Positions 1 through 10,734 of a stretch of 64,000 bases of DNA are shown here, one piece after another. How positions within the stretch are numbered: the stretch's first letter is position 1; each line of letters begins with the position of its first letter. The notes under the pieces were generated by a model. It did no database searches. It was not told the origin of the DNA and saw only the letters and a program-made list of their open reading frames with translations. The stretch spans positions 33,501 through 97,500 of the forward strand of contig JBBHKE010001809.1 of NCBI GenBank assembly GCA_037447655.1, read 5' to 3'. This DNA is from Zygnema cylindricum (Eukaryota; Streptophyta; Zygnematophyceae; Zygnematales; Zygnemataceae). The position numbers were made by a program, and so were the translations under genes.

Positions 1-104
1 GGCGCCACTTTTTATGGAAATGAAGATGGTTTTGGAACCCAAGGTAATGATTAAAGATTTTTTTTTTTTTTTCTCCCTTCCTCTCACCTTCCCCTCAGAT
101 TTCT

Positions 105-185
<81 letters not shown>

Positions 186-714
186 TTCTCTCTCTCTCCT
201 CCTTTCCTCTCCCTCTCCTTTCCTCCTTCAATCTCTCTCTCTCTTCTTCCCTTCCTTTTTCATTTTCTTTACCCTTCTCATTTCTTTCTCAACTGGTCCT
301 CTGTCTCTTTTCTCCTCTCCCCCTCCCTCTCCTTCTCCTCCTCCATCCCTCTCTTCGCCCTCGACTTTTGACTATCCCTTTCCTTTTCATCTCCTCCTTT
401 TTACATCACCTCTCCCCCTTCTCACTTCCCTCCCTCCCATCCCTTCTCTTCCTCTTGCTTTCTCTCCCTCTCTTTCCATTTTCCTTTTTTTTCGTCTTTA
501 CCTTCACCTGCCCACCTTCCTCTCCCACTCCCTCTCCCCCTCTCTCTCCCCCTCTCTCTCCTCCTCTCTCTCCCCCTCTCTCTTTCCATCAAAATGTTTT
601 TGGACCTTTTAAAAACCAATTGTCGTTTCAATTCTTTTTCGGAAAAATATTAGACGTCCACAGAAAGTAAAAAAAAGAAAATAATAAATAAATAAATAAT
701 ATATATCTATATCT

Positions 715-753
<39 letters not shown>

Positions 754-3017
754 CGTGCAACTTTTGAGAGTTTGATCCGCACTAAATTTCTGTTCGTATT
801 TTTCCATTTTCGACATTTTTTATTTATTTTTGTTCGAAAATCCTTAACGTCCAACCAACTTGGCCTTCTTTTTTTTGACTTTTGTCCTTTTTCGCTTTTT
901 TGTTTTCCATGGTTTCAGGCGGCAACTGCGGGTACGGCGACTTGACGGCCGCCGGCTACTCCGTCAAAATCGCGGCCGTCAGCGCTCCCCTTTACCGCGG
1001 CGGCCTCGGCTGCGGCTCCTGCTACCGGTACGCTCAATGCTGCTGTACTTTTTTTTAGCATCCGTACAACAGTGCTTGCATCCGTACAACTCTGTACTTT
1101 TTTCTGCATCTGTACAGCATTACTGTACTTTGCGTCCGTACAACTCTGTACTTTATTTTTCATCCTTATAACACTGCTTTGCGTCCGTACAACACTGCTT
1201 AATTTTGTACTTCTGTAGATTAGGTGGTTTTTTTTTTTTTGGCAATTTGAAAGTTTTGATTTTTCCTCTTTAGAATTTATCACCAGACCGGCAAATGATC
1301 TTCTTTTTCTCGATATTTTGACTTTTTTCCTCTTCTAAACCGACCCATGAGCTCGTACATAGCTATGAACGGAATTTAAAATGGGAACCTTAATTTATAA
1401 CATATCCCGAATTTCCGTTTTTTTTTTTTTTGTTGCAGAGTCAAATGTGTAAACAGTAATTACTGTACTGGTGCGTCATTGGTCGTTCCGGTGACCGATT
1501 TTTGTCCGGGCGGCAACTGGTGTTGTGAAACGTGTCACCACTTCGATCTCAGCCAGCCAGCTTTCCGTACAATCGCCGATGTAACAGCGGGACATGTGGA
1601 CATTGAGTATGAGAGGTGAGGGATTGCAGTGAACTACTTCGATTTGGTGTCAATGCAACTGATTTTTTTTTTTTCCGTATTCTTTTCGATATTTGGCTTT
1701 GGTCGATGAAAAAAAATATTTGTTGACATGACATTGGACATTGGACATTGGACATTGGACATTGGACACTGGATGATGATGTCATCATCCATCATCCATT
1801 TTATTCTATTAAATTGCCGACTCTATTTCTAATCCAGAAGCTTGATTTTTTCATTCTGAAATCATTCTCAATGCTGACTTTTTGGAAGCATTCTTGTAAA
1901 TGAAAGACACAAATTCCATCAATGAAAGAAATGATAATTAGCCAAACTTCCATCTGGCTTATCAAATTAATAACTAGTTTTTTTTTTTTTCCAGAGTTCC
2001 TTGTCCCTATGCGGGTCCAATAGTATTTATTGTTACTGGAACCATTTATTGGATGAATGTTCTTGTCCAAAATATCGCGGGTCCTGGACAAATTGATTTC
2101 TTCGAGGTTTCCCAGGATGGAGGCAATTCCTTTATTCCATTAAAACAATCATGGGGCGCGGTAAGACTAGAAGGTTTAGCTTGTATTCTTGTTGTATGTT
2201 TATTTTCCCTTTCGTTATAAAGTGGATTTTGCAATTAGACAGCTGTTTGTTTGAGCCCTCCTTCTTCTTCTTCTTCTCCTTTTTTCTTCCCTTGCCTGCC
2301 GGTTTGATGAACTATGATTTTTTTTCTCTATTTTTTTTCTCGTGGTTGGAGAATCTCATTAATTGCATTTTCCATTTTTTTTTTTTTTTTTTTTGTCAAC
2401 AGCTTCTCACACTCCATTTTTTTTTCTTTTTCGTTCTAGACAACATGTATTATTAAACAAATTTCGGAAATGACATTTCAAACCTTTCTAAAACCCCAAC
2501 ACTATAAACAACAAATTAGTTCAGTCTAGTAAATTTGTTTCCTCCATTTCGTTTCTATTTCTACTTCTATTTCTATTTCCATTTCTATTTCTATTTCTAT
2601 TTTTCCATCAAATTAACAAGTTTCTCTTATTTTCATTTTTTTTGTGTCATCCAGAATTGGGTATATAGCGGATCTTATCCTCTCTCCAGAAATTCCCTCA
2701 TTTTTCGAGTCGGTTCTTCCGGATACCCAACTCTTACCTCTCCCCCTTGCCTTCCTTCTGATTGGACCGAAGGAACCTATCGATGCAATATTCAATATGA
2801 CAACGGATTTTCCAAACAACAGCAAAACCAAAATACGACGTCACCTCAGACTAACCAGTACCAAAGTCTCTCGCCTTCTCTTTCCCCTCCACCTCCCTCT
2901 CCTCCACCTCCTTCTCCTCCCCACCCTCTCCCTCTTCCTCCCTCCTCCACCCTCTCCTCCCCCTCGCTCTCCCCCCCCCTCTCCCTCTCGCTCTATCTCT
3001 CATCCTCTCGACGTTGA
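1..3017 (+). CDS. Expansin, 5'-partial, five visible exons with a Ser/Pro-rich C-terminal tail
   Basis: Expansins are secreted wall-loosening proteins with a double-psi beta-barrel (GH45-like) domain and a CBM63 domain. Exons read as 1-43, 919-1027, 1439-1615, 1995-2160 and 2655-3017; all introns are GT-AG and the phases agree. Exon 1 gives ATFYGNEDGFGT, which joins GGNCGYGDLTAAGYS, the family's opening signature. Exon 3 has the Cys-rich part and HHFDLSQPAF (HFD motif). Exon 4 starts VPCPYAG and begins the CBM63 domain, which continues in exon 5 (NWVYSGSYPLSRNSLIFRV) to about position 2815. Exon 5 then runs on for roughly 65 codons of Ser/Pro-rich sequence (SPPPPSPPPPSPP) to the TGA at 3015-3017. 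The signal peptide and start codon lie left of the window. The tail resembles extensin-like glycoprotein modules; ordinary expansins stop at the CBM63 domain. I cannot assign the alpha or beta class. Confidence 0.88.
61..590. repeat. Pyrimidine-rich tract with a pure (CT)n core, expansin intron 1
   Basis: A T-run at 61-72 is followed by an essentially pure (TC)n microsatellite at about 109-180 and then by degenerate CT-rich sequence to about 590, ending in a CCCCTCTCTCT array at 535-585. It lies in the intron between expansin exons 1 and 2. The open frames across it are simple-sequence artefacts. Confidence 0.9.
694..752. repeat. (AT)n microsatellite
   Basis: An AATA-rich lead is followed by (AT)n at about 716-750, in expansin intron 1. 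Confidence 0.9.
1040..1205. repeat. Degenerate tandem repeat, about 40-bp unit
   Basis: Recurrent GCATCCGTACAACTCTGTAC-like units, diverged from each other, in the intron between expansin exons 2 and 3. Confidence 0.6.
1731..1777. repeat. Heptamer tandem repeat ACATTGG
   Basis: About six copies of ACATTGG followed by short ATCATCC repeats, in the intron between expansin exons 3 and 4. Confidence 0.85.
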
Positions 3018-3019
3018 TG

Positions 3020-3575
3020 AAGATGGTAATGAGAAACGAAAGAAAGGTCGCCATCCTCCCGGAGTCGGGCGAAAACCTCCGGGAAAAGGGCGACACCCTC
3101 CGAGATTCGGTCGACCTCCGGGATTTCGCCACCCGCCCGGAATCGGACGACATCCGCTCGGAAAAGGAAAACATCCTCCTGGTAAAGGAAAACATTTACA
3201 TAGAAAGGTGAAATTGATATGAAAGAAAAACGTATGAAAGAATATTGTATGAAGGAATATCGTATGAAGGAATATTGTATCAACCATAAGAGGGAAAGGT
3301 TGTAAAGGAAATGGATCTTCTTAGGGAGAGGGAGGGAGTGGGAATGGAGACCAAGAGGGAGAGGGAGGAAGAAAAACATTTTGGTTGGACAAGGGAGACA
3401 TCCACCCGGAAAAGGAAAACATTTACATAGGAAGGCAAAATTAATATGACCGAATATCGTGTGACTGAATATCGTATGAAAAATATTGTATGACCGAATA
3501 TTGTATCACCGTAAGAAGGAAAAAGTTGTGGATCTTCTTAGGGAGAGGGAGGGAATGGGAGAGGCGGAGGGAGAG
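3020..3575 (+). repeat. Repeat cluster after the expansin stop: HPPG-coding minisatellite and diverged 230-bp duplication
   Basis: From 3040 to 3222 a short minisatellite (units near CCTCCGGGAAAAGG) keeps an open + frame that would encode HPPGxGR/HPPGKGK repeats. That frame differs from the expansin frame. Its last part (3165-3330: GGAAAACATTTACATAG, then GAATATTGTATGA units, then GGATCTTCTTAGGGAGAGGG) recurs diverged at 3395-3565, giving a tandem duplication of about 230 bp. A purine-rich stretch follows at 3540-3620. I see no independent gene; alternative splicing could bring the HPPG frame onto the expansin tail. Confidence 0.6.
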
Positions 3576-6400
3576 GGAGAGGGAAAGGGAGGAGGAGCTT
3601 TGTCTTTCTTGGAAAAGGGAAGGATGAGAAGAAAAATTGAAGTTAATGAAAAAAAGATTATGGTACGGAAGTTCTCGGTGAATTATATACAGGTAGAAAA
3701 GAGTTGGGGCAGGATGGATATTTTATGACGCCTATTTGTATAGAATATAGGAGGCGAGAATGAGAATGGCGCATTTACTGGTATAGTGGTGTATTATTAT
3801 TAAGTTAGTATTTCCATTATAGTGCGTACTAAATAGTACTATATCATCACGCATCTTTTTGCCTAGAGAGAGACACTTCTCTAGTTTTTGAGCTAGAATC
3901 ATATGAAGGATGGAAAATTGGAGGTCTTTTTTTGACATGAATAGTAGGTTTCTTTACATGTAGAAATGGTGGTTATTTACAAGTAGGAATGGTGGCTTTT
4001 TATATGTAGAATTAGTATTTTTTTATATTTGGAAATAGTAGTTATTTACATGCAGAAATAGTATTTTTTTATATGTAAATAGAGCTATTAGTAAAAGATA
4101 GTAGTAAAAGATAGTAGTAAAGGATAGCAGTAAAAGCTCAACTCCTCTTTACAAAAAGGAATTTGGGAAGAAAGTGGATTTTTGACGAAAATTGGTGGGA
4201 ATCTACCGATAGTCGATGGGTAGAAATAATTGTAAGCGGTCGCTTGCACCAATTTCTTTCAATGTTGAGCTTTAGAGCCCAACTTAAATGTGAAGGAGGA
4301 ATCATCATAGCTTTGTATCAAATAAACGACAAATGCATTAAATAGTATATTTATACAATATATATTTTTTAAGCATGTTTAAAAAATGTGTTTATGCTTC
4401 ATTGTTTTTATAATGAAAGAAATTCGCCGTACTGTTGTACGATGTTGTCGATTTTAAACAAATGATTTGAAAATAAAAATACTATGTATTGTGTGAAAAG
4501 TATTGATTTCTTCGGTCATATTGAGAGTGAAATTTTGACTTAATGTTTTACACCAATTATAGTAGGAAAAACTGTTTAAATGGTCTACTTTCTATCAATT
4601 GCCCAAAGCTCAATGTTGGTTGTGGACCACACTATATGTAAAAATTCAAGACAAAAATAATAATAAAAGTGCACCACAGTGAAACAAGATAAAGACAATA
4701 AAGAAAATCCAGCAAAATAAAACTTTATTTCACCAGAGGCTTTTCCCCTCCTTAATACAAATACAAATTCAGTGATACTTTCCCCACACACACACTCCCA
4801 CTAAATACCCTCCACATAAACAAAGAACAAATATCCTTAGAATCAATATAAGGCATAATACCTTAACTAAAGATGACCAGGTACACGCTAAGGTACGCCG
4901 GCCATAGTCTACAGCTCCTGAGCTACCTCAAGCTACCCTTCTCTTCCAGAATTCTCTCTCAGTAAACAAACCAAAATGTGGCAGGATCGCCTCAGGATCG
5001 GCCGTACAAATTGTACTGCCGCTTCACCGTACACATCGAATATTTCATCGGACGCGAAACATGAATTGCGTCTGTATTCCACGAACACAAATTAATGAAG
5101 AATCGGCGAACGTCCGATTCTCAGAATTGAACCTAACACTATATTGGGTTGGTGACAAATGTATTGTGGGTAATATAACCTTCTATATCGAAAATTCTTT
5201 AGGTGTGCAATAAATTTGCAATACTGTCCACACTAAAATTTGTATCGGATATCCACAATGAATTCTGTTGATAATAATATGGGGAAAGTTTTTTATACTT
5301 ACTCGTATGTTTTTATTCTTGGATAAAACCAATATATTTGTTTCGTCTTTTTTAATTTAACGATCAGCTTCAATTCTTTCAAATTTGAGTCGATTCATTT
5401 CATTTTTGTTCCTTTTTAAGGAATTACTCTATGTAACCTACACCGTGTATCGCTATTAGTGTTAATCACTAATAGTGATAGACGGTGTAGTATATCTCCT
5501 CAAATTTATTATATGGGCGATTTGTTTCCCTTCCTTCAGAATTTTGTAAAGCTCCAGTTCTTTGGGTAAATAATTGTTTATATGATATACTGTTGCCGGA
5601 ATTCTGCAATAACCGTATTTTTCACGTGTAATAACTAGTGTTGTGTATCGAGTAATTTTTATCACGATAATTCCTTCGCCGATATATTGAACCAATATAT
5701 CGATTATCGGTCGGTCAAAAAAAGGTACATATCGGTTACCGGCAACTGGCTACAGATACACAACACTAGTAATAACCTTATTCTTTCCTTGCGAACACAG
5801 TTACTGTTCATGAATCGCCGAAACTGCAAACACATAGAACACCGTTCATAGCTCGCCGGTCTTCACACTTTTCAGGTAACAGATTTTTATTGTAGGTAAA
5901 ACATATCATCAATTTTAACTTTTCTGCGTTGTCTCTTCCAGGATTTGAGTTTTGCACAAGAATTTTAGCTATTGCACCCTATCACTAGACCCTTAATAGG
6001 GGAGGGACATTACAGTGTATTAATAATCCAAACTGGAAATTAGGACTCTACACTCTTTTAGCGGTGTAGCTTTATTTCTGGGTGCCATAGTTAACTTGCC
6101 CATGCAAAAACGTTACCCTTTTTTCTTTTCCACAAAAGTACAAAAAAGTACAAAAGTATATATGCCTGAAAACAATTGTGAACATAAGGTGGAATGTAAC
6201 TTCACATCACATGGGACCTTTATGTTAAAATGGAACGATCTCACCTAATTTCATATGAATACAAAATACATTATACAACATAATATGACACAATCTTGTG
6301 GAACTAGCGAAATCCCATCGTGTGACAAGCTTTCAAAACTCTCTCTGCATTTCCCCTCCATTTTCCCTCTCCCTCCATTTTCCCCTCCAAAACAAATTGA
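3576..6400. other. Intergenic stretch, no gene recognised
   Basis: All reading frames are short and without family features. The stretch is AT-rich, with TAGTAAAAGATAG repeats near 4085-4135 and a GAAATAAAGTTTTATTT-like (- strand) poly(A)-type segment near 4700-4730 that could be a decayed LTR. A small palindrome at 5439-5489 is listed separately. Confidence 0.5.
5439..5489. mobile_element. Minimal palindromic member of the TACACCG terminal-repeat family
   Basis: A 51-bp near-perfect inverted repeat: TACACCGTGTATCGCTATTA pairs with TAATAGTGATAGACGGTGTA around a TTAAT centre. The ends match the larger MITE-like copies at 7905, 12617 and 29220, so this is probably a core-less derivative. Confidence 0.6.
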
Positions 6401-6407
6401 GCTATTT

Positions 6408-6611
6408 TTATTTGCCTTCGTTATTATTCCCAAACGTATGCGATTTCCACAAGTTTAATGAACGAAGGACATCACTCTCGGCTTTTCGACGTTCTTCCGG
6501 CGAAAATTTGTGGACGAGAACTCCCAAGGGTCCCGGTTTAAGAACATCCAAAACTTGGTCCACTCTATTCTCTCCTTCTCTGATGACCCCACATCCTTTG
6601 ACAACCATCAA
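6408..6611 (-). CDS. Possible terminal exon of an unrecognised gene
   Basis: An open - strand frame of about 65 codons reads KPGPLGVLVHKFSPEERRKA and then SDVLRSLNLWKSHTFGNNN before a stop at 6408-6410. It has a charged, protein-like composition unlike the low-complexity neighbours and could be a C-terminal exon. No further exon of the same gene was found up to 7.5 kb. I do not recognise the family, and a chance frame is possible. Confidence 0.3.
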   Translation of the reverse strand: MMVVKGCGVIREGENRVDQVLDVLKPGPLGVLVHKFSPEERRKAESDVLRSLNLWKSHTFGNNNEGK

Positions 6612-7025
6612 ATTATGGAAAAAAATAAAAAAGAAATAGGATGTCGAAGTGGATCATGGAGAATAAGGGATGAGGGTAAAATGAGGGTGAAACCATGCGG
6701 AGGACAAAGATAGGACGAGGATGACAATAATCCCAAGAAAATGATAGGGCAAAAAATTACACATAGGAAATCAAAAGGTTTGGAAATTGGAAGAGGAGGA
6801 GAAGAAAAAGCTCTTGTTTTCAAAACCAAAAAAAAGGAAAAAATTCAAACTGTTTTAAAAAATGCCAATTGAGAATTTGTTTAAAAACAATGAAAAATGT
6901 AAAAGATAGCCGTATAAAGCTACTAATAACCATCTTGAGACTTTCATGCTTTTGAGTTACAAATTTCGATTCTACGATATATACCTTGTGAACTTGACCA
7001 AAACTCAAAAATAAACCCAAAACCA

Positions 7026-7200
7026 CGGCCCTACATTGAAAAACCTAACCCTAATGCAAAAAGCCCTGAAGCCAAACCCTAACCACAACCATAGCTCCAA
7101 TCATAACCCTAACCCTAACCCTAACCTCAACCCTAACATAAACGCATCCGTGACTATAACCTAACCCAACTCAACCATACCACTAACCCTAACCTGCGGT
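7026..7200. repeat. Interstitial telomere-like repeats (CCCTAA)n
   Basis: Imperfect CCCTAA units, including the run AACCCTAACCCTAACCCTAA near 7100, then CCTCAACCCTAACATAA and further degenerate copies to 7200. One more CATAACCCTAAAAC lies near 7490. The unit equals TTAGGG on the other strand, not the TTTAGGG common in flowering plants. There is no chromosome end here: unique sequence and genes continue on both sides. Confidence 0.75.
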
Positions 7201-7696
7201 TAACTCCGAACCTAAAAGTAGCCCTAAGCCTGCTCCTTCACTTAACTCAAGAACCGGCCCTAGCTCTACCTCTAACTCTAACAACCTTAAACAAGAAAAA
7301 CCAAACTGAAAAACCATAGAACTCCATAGAACCACTTATACCTCATATCCTAAAAAATCAAAAACAAAAACCAAAAACAAAAACCAAAAACAAAAACCAA
7401 AAAAACCTAATCCAAACCCTAAATCTGACCTCAAACTTTTCCGAGCGCCTGCAAAAACTGTCCTCCATAGAGCTGCGGAGCTCCAGGCGCCCATAACCCT
7501 AAAACCGTTAATACTGTTACGCTTCAGCAAAGAACTTGGACTTTGAACCGCACATAGAAGAATGGGCGACGCTACAGTAGTCCTGTGTACTCTATACAGT
7601 ACACCGTGTATCGCTATTAGTGTTAATTATTTTTCCGCCACTTTAAAGCGTCTTTTCTTCGTACACACTTGTCCAATTTTCAATTTGAAACTGGCA
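7201..7696. other. Intergenic, no gene recognised
   Basis: The segment contains AAAACCAAAAACAA repeats at 7350-7405 and a TACACCGTGTATCGCTATTA half-site at 7600. The block ending GGGCGACGCTACAG at 7536-7580 recurs at 11907-11945. No coding frame has family features. Confidence 0.5.
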
Positions 7697-7904
7697 TTAA
7701 GGGTAGAATTCCATTAGGCGGTCCCAGTAAATGTACGGAAATTCTACTGGCAGTGTTTACTGGAAGACTATTCCATTTTGTCGGGTCAGTAACAAACCTT
7801 CCTCAATTATGATTGGCGCCACGTAGGTTAGAGTTCAGATTATAAAAATCTTAAAGAAAATCTTCAAACGGAAAGTCAGAACGAAATATCTGTACGACCG
7901 GAGG

Positions 7905-8107
7905 TACACCGTGAATCGTTATTAGCCTTATGTACGCTATATCGGCACCCCAAAATTTTTACATTGATACCTTAAATATAATAAACTACACTATTTAAGG
8001 ACGTGGACCATAATCTGCCACGTCTCCTGGCACTAAATTAGAATAAATGACGCTAATTTTTTCTTTACACTAATAATTTCTATACGCTAATAACGATTCA
8101 AGGTGTA
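7905..8107. mobile_element. MITE-like element, TACACCG family
   Basis: It starts TACACCGTGAATCGTTATTA and ends TAATAACGATTCAAGGTGTA: 203 bp with terminal inverted repeats, flanked by TA. It interrupts the left arm of the foldback element; the right arm lacks it. Confidence 0.75.
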
Positions 8108-8649
8108 GTTAATGACTCGTACGTAAAGTTTGCGGCCAGATTTTTGATTTTGAAAATGGAAATCAAAATTTCGAAACGGAATGGCAAAAAGTCGCGGCAA
8201 ACTTTGAATGTCGGTGGATGTCAGACGGTGCGTGCGAAAATATTTTCGGGTCACCTGCATCTAGCGTGGCAGGCGGCACATGGCCTGTACGATGTAGGCA
8301 CATGGCCTGTACGACGTGTAGACCTGTGATCGCTTGTTAAAAGTAGATATTATTTTTCTTTTTCACGTGTACCAATGGTACACGTCTAGTATCGTACAAC
8401 TCTCCTCGCGAGGAGATTACACCGCGAATCGTTATTAGGGTGAAGCTCCATTACACGAAAAGTGGGGTTCGTTACTAGACGCCGTACGTTTTCGTACAGA
8501 ACCGTACAGAGACGTACCAGATTTATTTTTTTGTCGGACGAAACATCGTTACTGGAAAGCTGTCGGGAAGCTCCAATGATGTAGGCGTAATTCCTGACCG
8601 TTGGATGTTTCACTTTTTGAGATCCGCGAAGCAATCAAGCACATCATCC

Positions 8650-8691
8650 AGTGGGCCCCAACTCTCCTCGCGAAGAGAGTTGGGGCCCACT
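8650..8691. repeat. Perfect hairpin with 16-bp arms
   Basis: AGTGGGCCCCAACTCT, spacer CCTCGCGA, then the exact inverse AGAGTTGGGGCCCACT. It lies at the inner boundary of the right arm of the foldback element. A second small palindrome, CGTGTACCAATGGTACACG, lies near 8367. Confidence 0.85.
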
Positions 8692-9536
8692 AGATGATTG
8701 CCATTCATTACCATTGGTACACGTGAAAAGGAAAAAAAATATCTACGTTGTACAAGCAATCACAGGCCTGCACGTTGTATATGCCATGTGCCTCTTGCCA
8801 CGTTGAATGCAGGTCAGGTGAAAATATCCTCGCACGTTCCGTCTGACATCCACCGACATTCCAAGTTTGCCGCAACCTTCAAGGTTTGTCGCGTTTTTTT
8901 GCCATTCCGTTTCGAAATTTTGATTTCCATTTTCAAAATCAAAATCTAGCCGAAAACTTTATGTACGAATCATTAATAACCTTCAGTGGTACAGAAACTT
9001 CGTACAGATATTATGTTTGTAGATTTTTTTCAAGATTTTTAGAATCTGGACTCCAATTTACGTGGTGCCAATCATAATTGAGGAAGGTTTGTTACTGGGC
9101 CGACACAATGGGGCGGACTTCCAGTAAACGCTGCCAGTAGACTTGTCCGTACATTTACTGGGACCACATAATGGAACTTCACCCTTCGTGTCAAAGTTTG
9201 AATAGTGTTGAAGAAAATTTACCGTAATTGATGCTAATTAAAAATTTGAAATTTTTCAAAAAAAAGGTGTATTCTAATTTCGGCGTTTATGCTAATTTGC
9301 ATAGTTGTCCAATTCGTGGATTTGGACTTTTTTACGAAAACTACGAGTATTGTTTGTTCGTGGCTGTGAATTTACTGGCCTCTTGTTTTAAAAAAATGTA
9401 ACGGACATAAAACAAAATTGCTTCATTTATGTCTTTTATTTTATCTTGTCCTCCTCCATCTTCGAAGGTAGCCGCCGTTGGAGCTGTAAATTTGTTCTGC
9501 GTGCTTAGTTATTGACTTATCAGTTTTGGGCTTTGC

Positions 9537-9848
9537 TCATAGTTCAAAAGTAGGCGTTTTTATGGTAGGCCTTTGGTCGGCGCCTTTATCGTAAGTTGTG
9601 TTATGGGCTTTTCTTGTGATCTTCTTAGATCGCTACTTTGATCAGCGACCGTCCGATCGTCCGAATCTGACGGTGTAAATAAAATTTTTTGGTCCGAATG
9701 TTTTAATTGGTCCAATTTTTGGTCCGAATGTTTTAATTGGTCTGAATAGGTCCGAATACAATATGGGTCTTAAGGTCATATTGTATGTTTTGCGTACAAT
9801 AGGCATATTGTATGGGCCTACTTTCACCTACTTTTGAACTATGGTTTT
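9537..9848. mobile_element. Short foldback element with TAGTTCAAAAGTAGG ends
   Basis: ATAGTTCAAAAGTAGGCG at 9540 is inverted at 9828-9845 (CCTACTTTTGAACTAT), giving a unit of about 310 bp. Inside, TTTTGGTCCGAATGTTTTAA occurs twice at about 9688 and 9718. The block CAATATGGGTCTTAAG... through GCATATTGTATGGGC (9760-9815) recurs at 11818-11880 together with the right end. Confidence 0.55.
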
Positions 9849-9861
9849 GCTTCATTTGCGC

Positions 9862-10009
9862 GCTCGTATTATTATCTGGGCGGCGAGCCGCGGAATTTAT
9901 GGCTTCTCGCACGCGTATTTTTATCTGAGCGGCGAGCTGCGGAATTGATGGCGTCTCGCACGCGTATTTTTATCTGAGCGGCGAGCCGCGGAAATTATGG
10001 CGTCTCCAA
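9862..10009. repeat. 49-bp tandem repeat, three copies
   Basis: The unit contains GCACGCGTATTTTTATCTGA then GCGGCGAGCYGCGGAATTGA; starts near 9862, 9911 and 9960. The third copy leads into an open + frame (9997-10230) that I cannot connect to any family. Confidence 0.75.
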
Positions 10010-10239
10010 CGGCGACTTCCTTGAACCGTTTTGCTTCATTTGCGCGCACGTATTTTCATATGTCCTCCAATCCGTCTTCAGAGGGAAGCCGCCGTTTAAG
10101 TCGCCGTAAATTCCGACGCTCGCCTCTAGTTCGTTGTACGTTTCAGTTTTTAGGGTTTTCAATATTTAAATATTTGAATTTGAAAAGTACAAAAAAGTAC
10201 GAGTTTTACCTACGAATTTTAAAAGTTTGAAATTATTTT

Positions 10240-10734
10240 ATGCGCACTCCACGTAGTATTCGTTAGTTTACTCCGTGCGTTTTATGCGCATAGGTTATCT
10301 ATGCTAATTTGGGAACAGCAAAAATGGAATATTCGCCGTACGATTATATACATAAAATATATGTATCCGTACAAAATATTAAAAATCTTACGCCGTCGCG
10401 AAATTAAAATATCCGTACATGCCATACTAGTTTACGTGTTAGACTAATCCCGTTGTTTTGAGCGCATGTTCCTATGCGTGCGCGTCTGATTTAATTCATT
10501 TTTTGTAAATTTTCACTTGAAAAGGTACATTTATGTACGGTCTGACATCGACCGTACACCACACTGTTTAGATTTTATTGTACTTTCGGGCTTTACGCTA
10601 TTTTGTACGGTACCTTAATTAACGTCAAGGAAAAATTAAAATCATGTATCCTATTTAAAAAAAAAACCAAAATTTTAAGAACCCAAATTAGAGTCATTGA
10701 CATTAATAACGATTCGCGGTATATCGTCACACTG
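10240..10734. other. Intergenic, no gene recognised
   Basis: AT-rich sequence with many GTAC motifs. A TAATAACGATTCGCGGTATA half-site of the MITE family lies at about 10706. No supportable coding frame. Confidence 0.5.

Larger units (their letters stand above)
7697..9190. mobile_element. Foldback (long terminal inverted repeat) element, about 1.5 kb
   Basis: The left arm (7697-8397) is reverse-complementary to the right arm (about 8690-9190). Shared landmarks are the ends AGGGTRRARTTCCATTA, CCCAGTAAATGTACGG, the stretch CCTTCCTCAATTATGATTGG, and GAAATCAAAATTTCGAAACG. The left arm is longer by 203 bp because a MITE sits in it at 7905-8107. The centre (8398-8690) has its own terminal motif, AGGGTGAAGCTCCATTAC, and recurs inverted at 10740-10960. 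No transposase frame is visible, so it is non-autonomous; superfamily unassigned. Confidence 0.7.

Noticed and set aside
9997-10230. 77-residue basic protein starting MASPTATSLNRFASF
   Set aside because: Starts inside the 49-bp tandem repeat and has no recognisable feature; probably chance.
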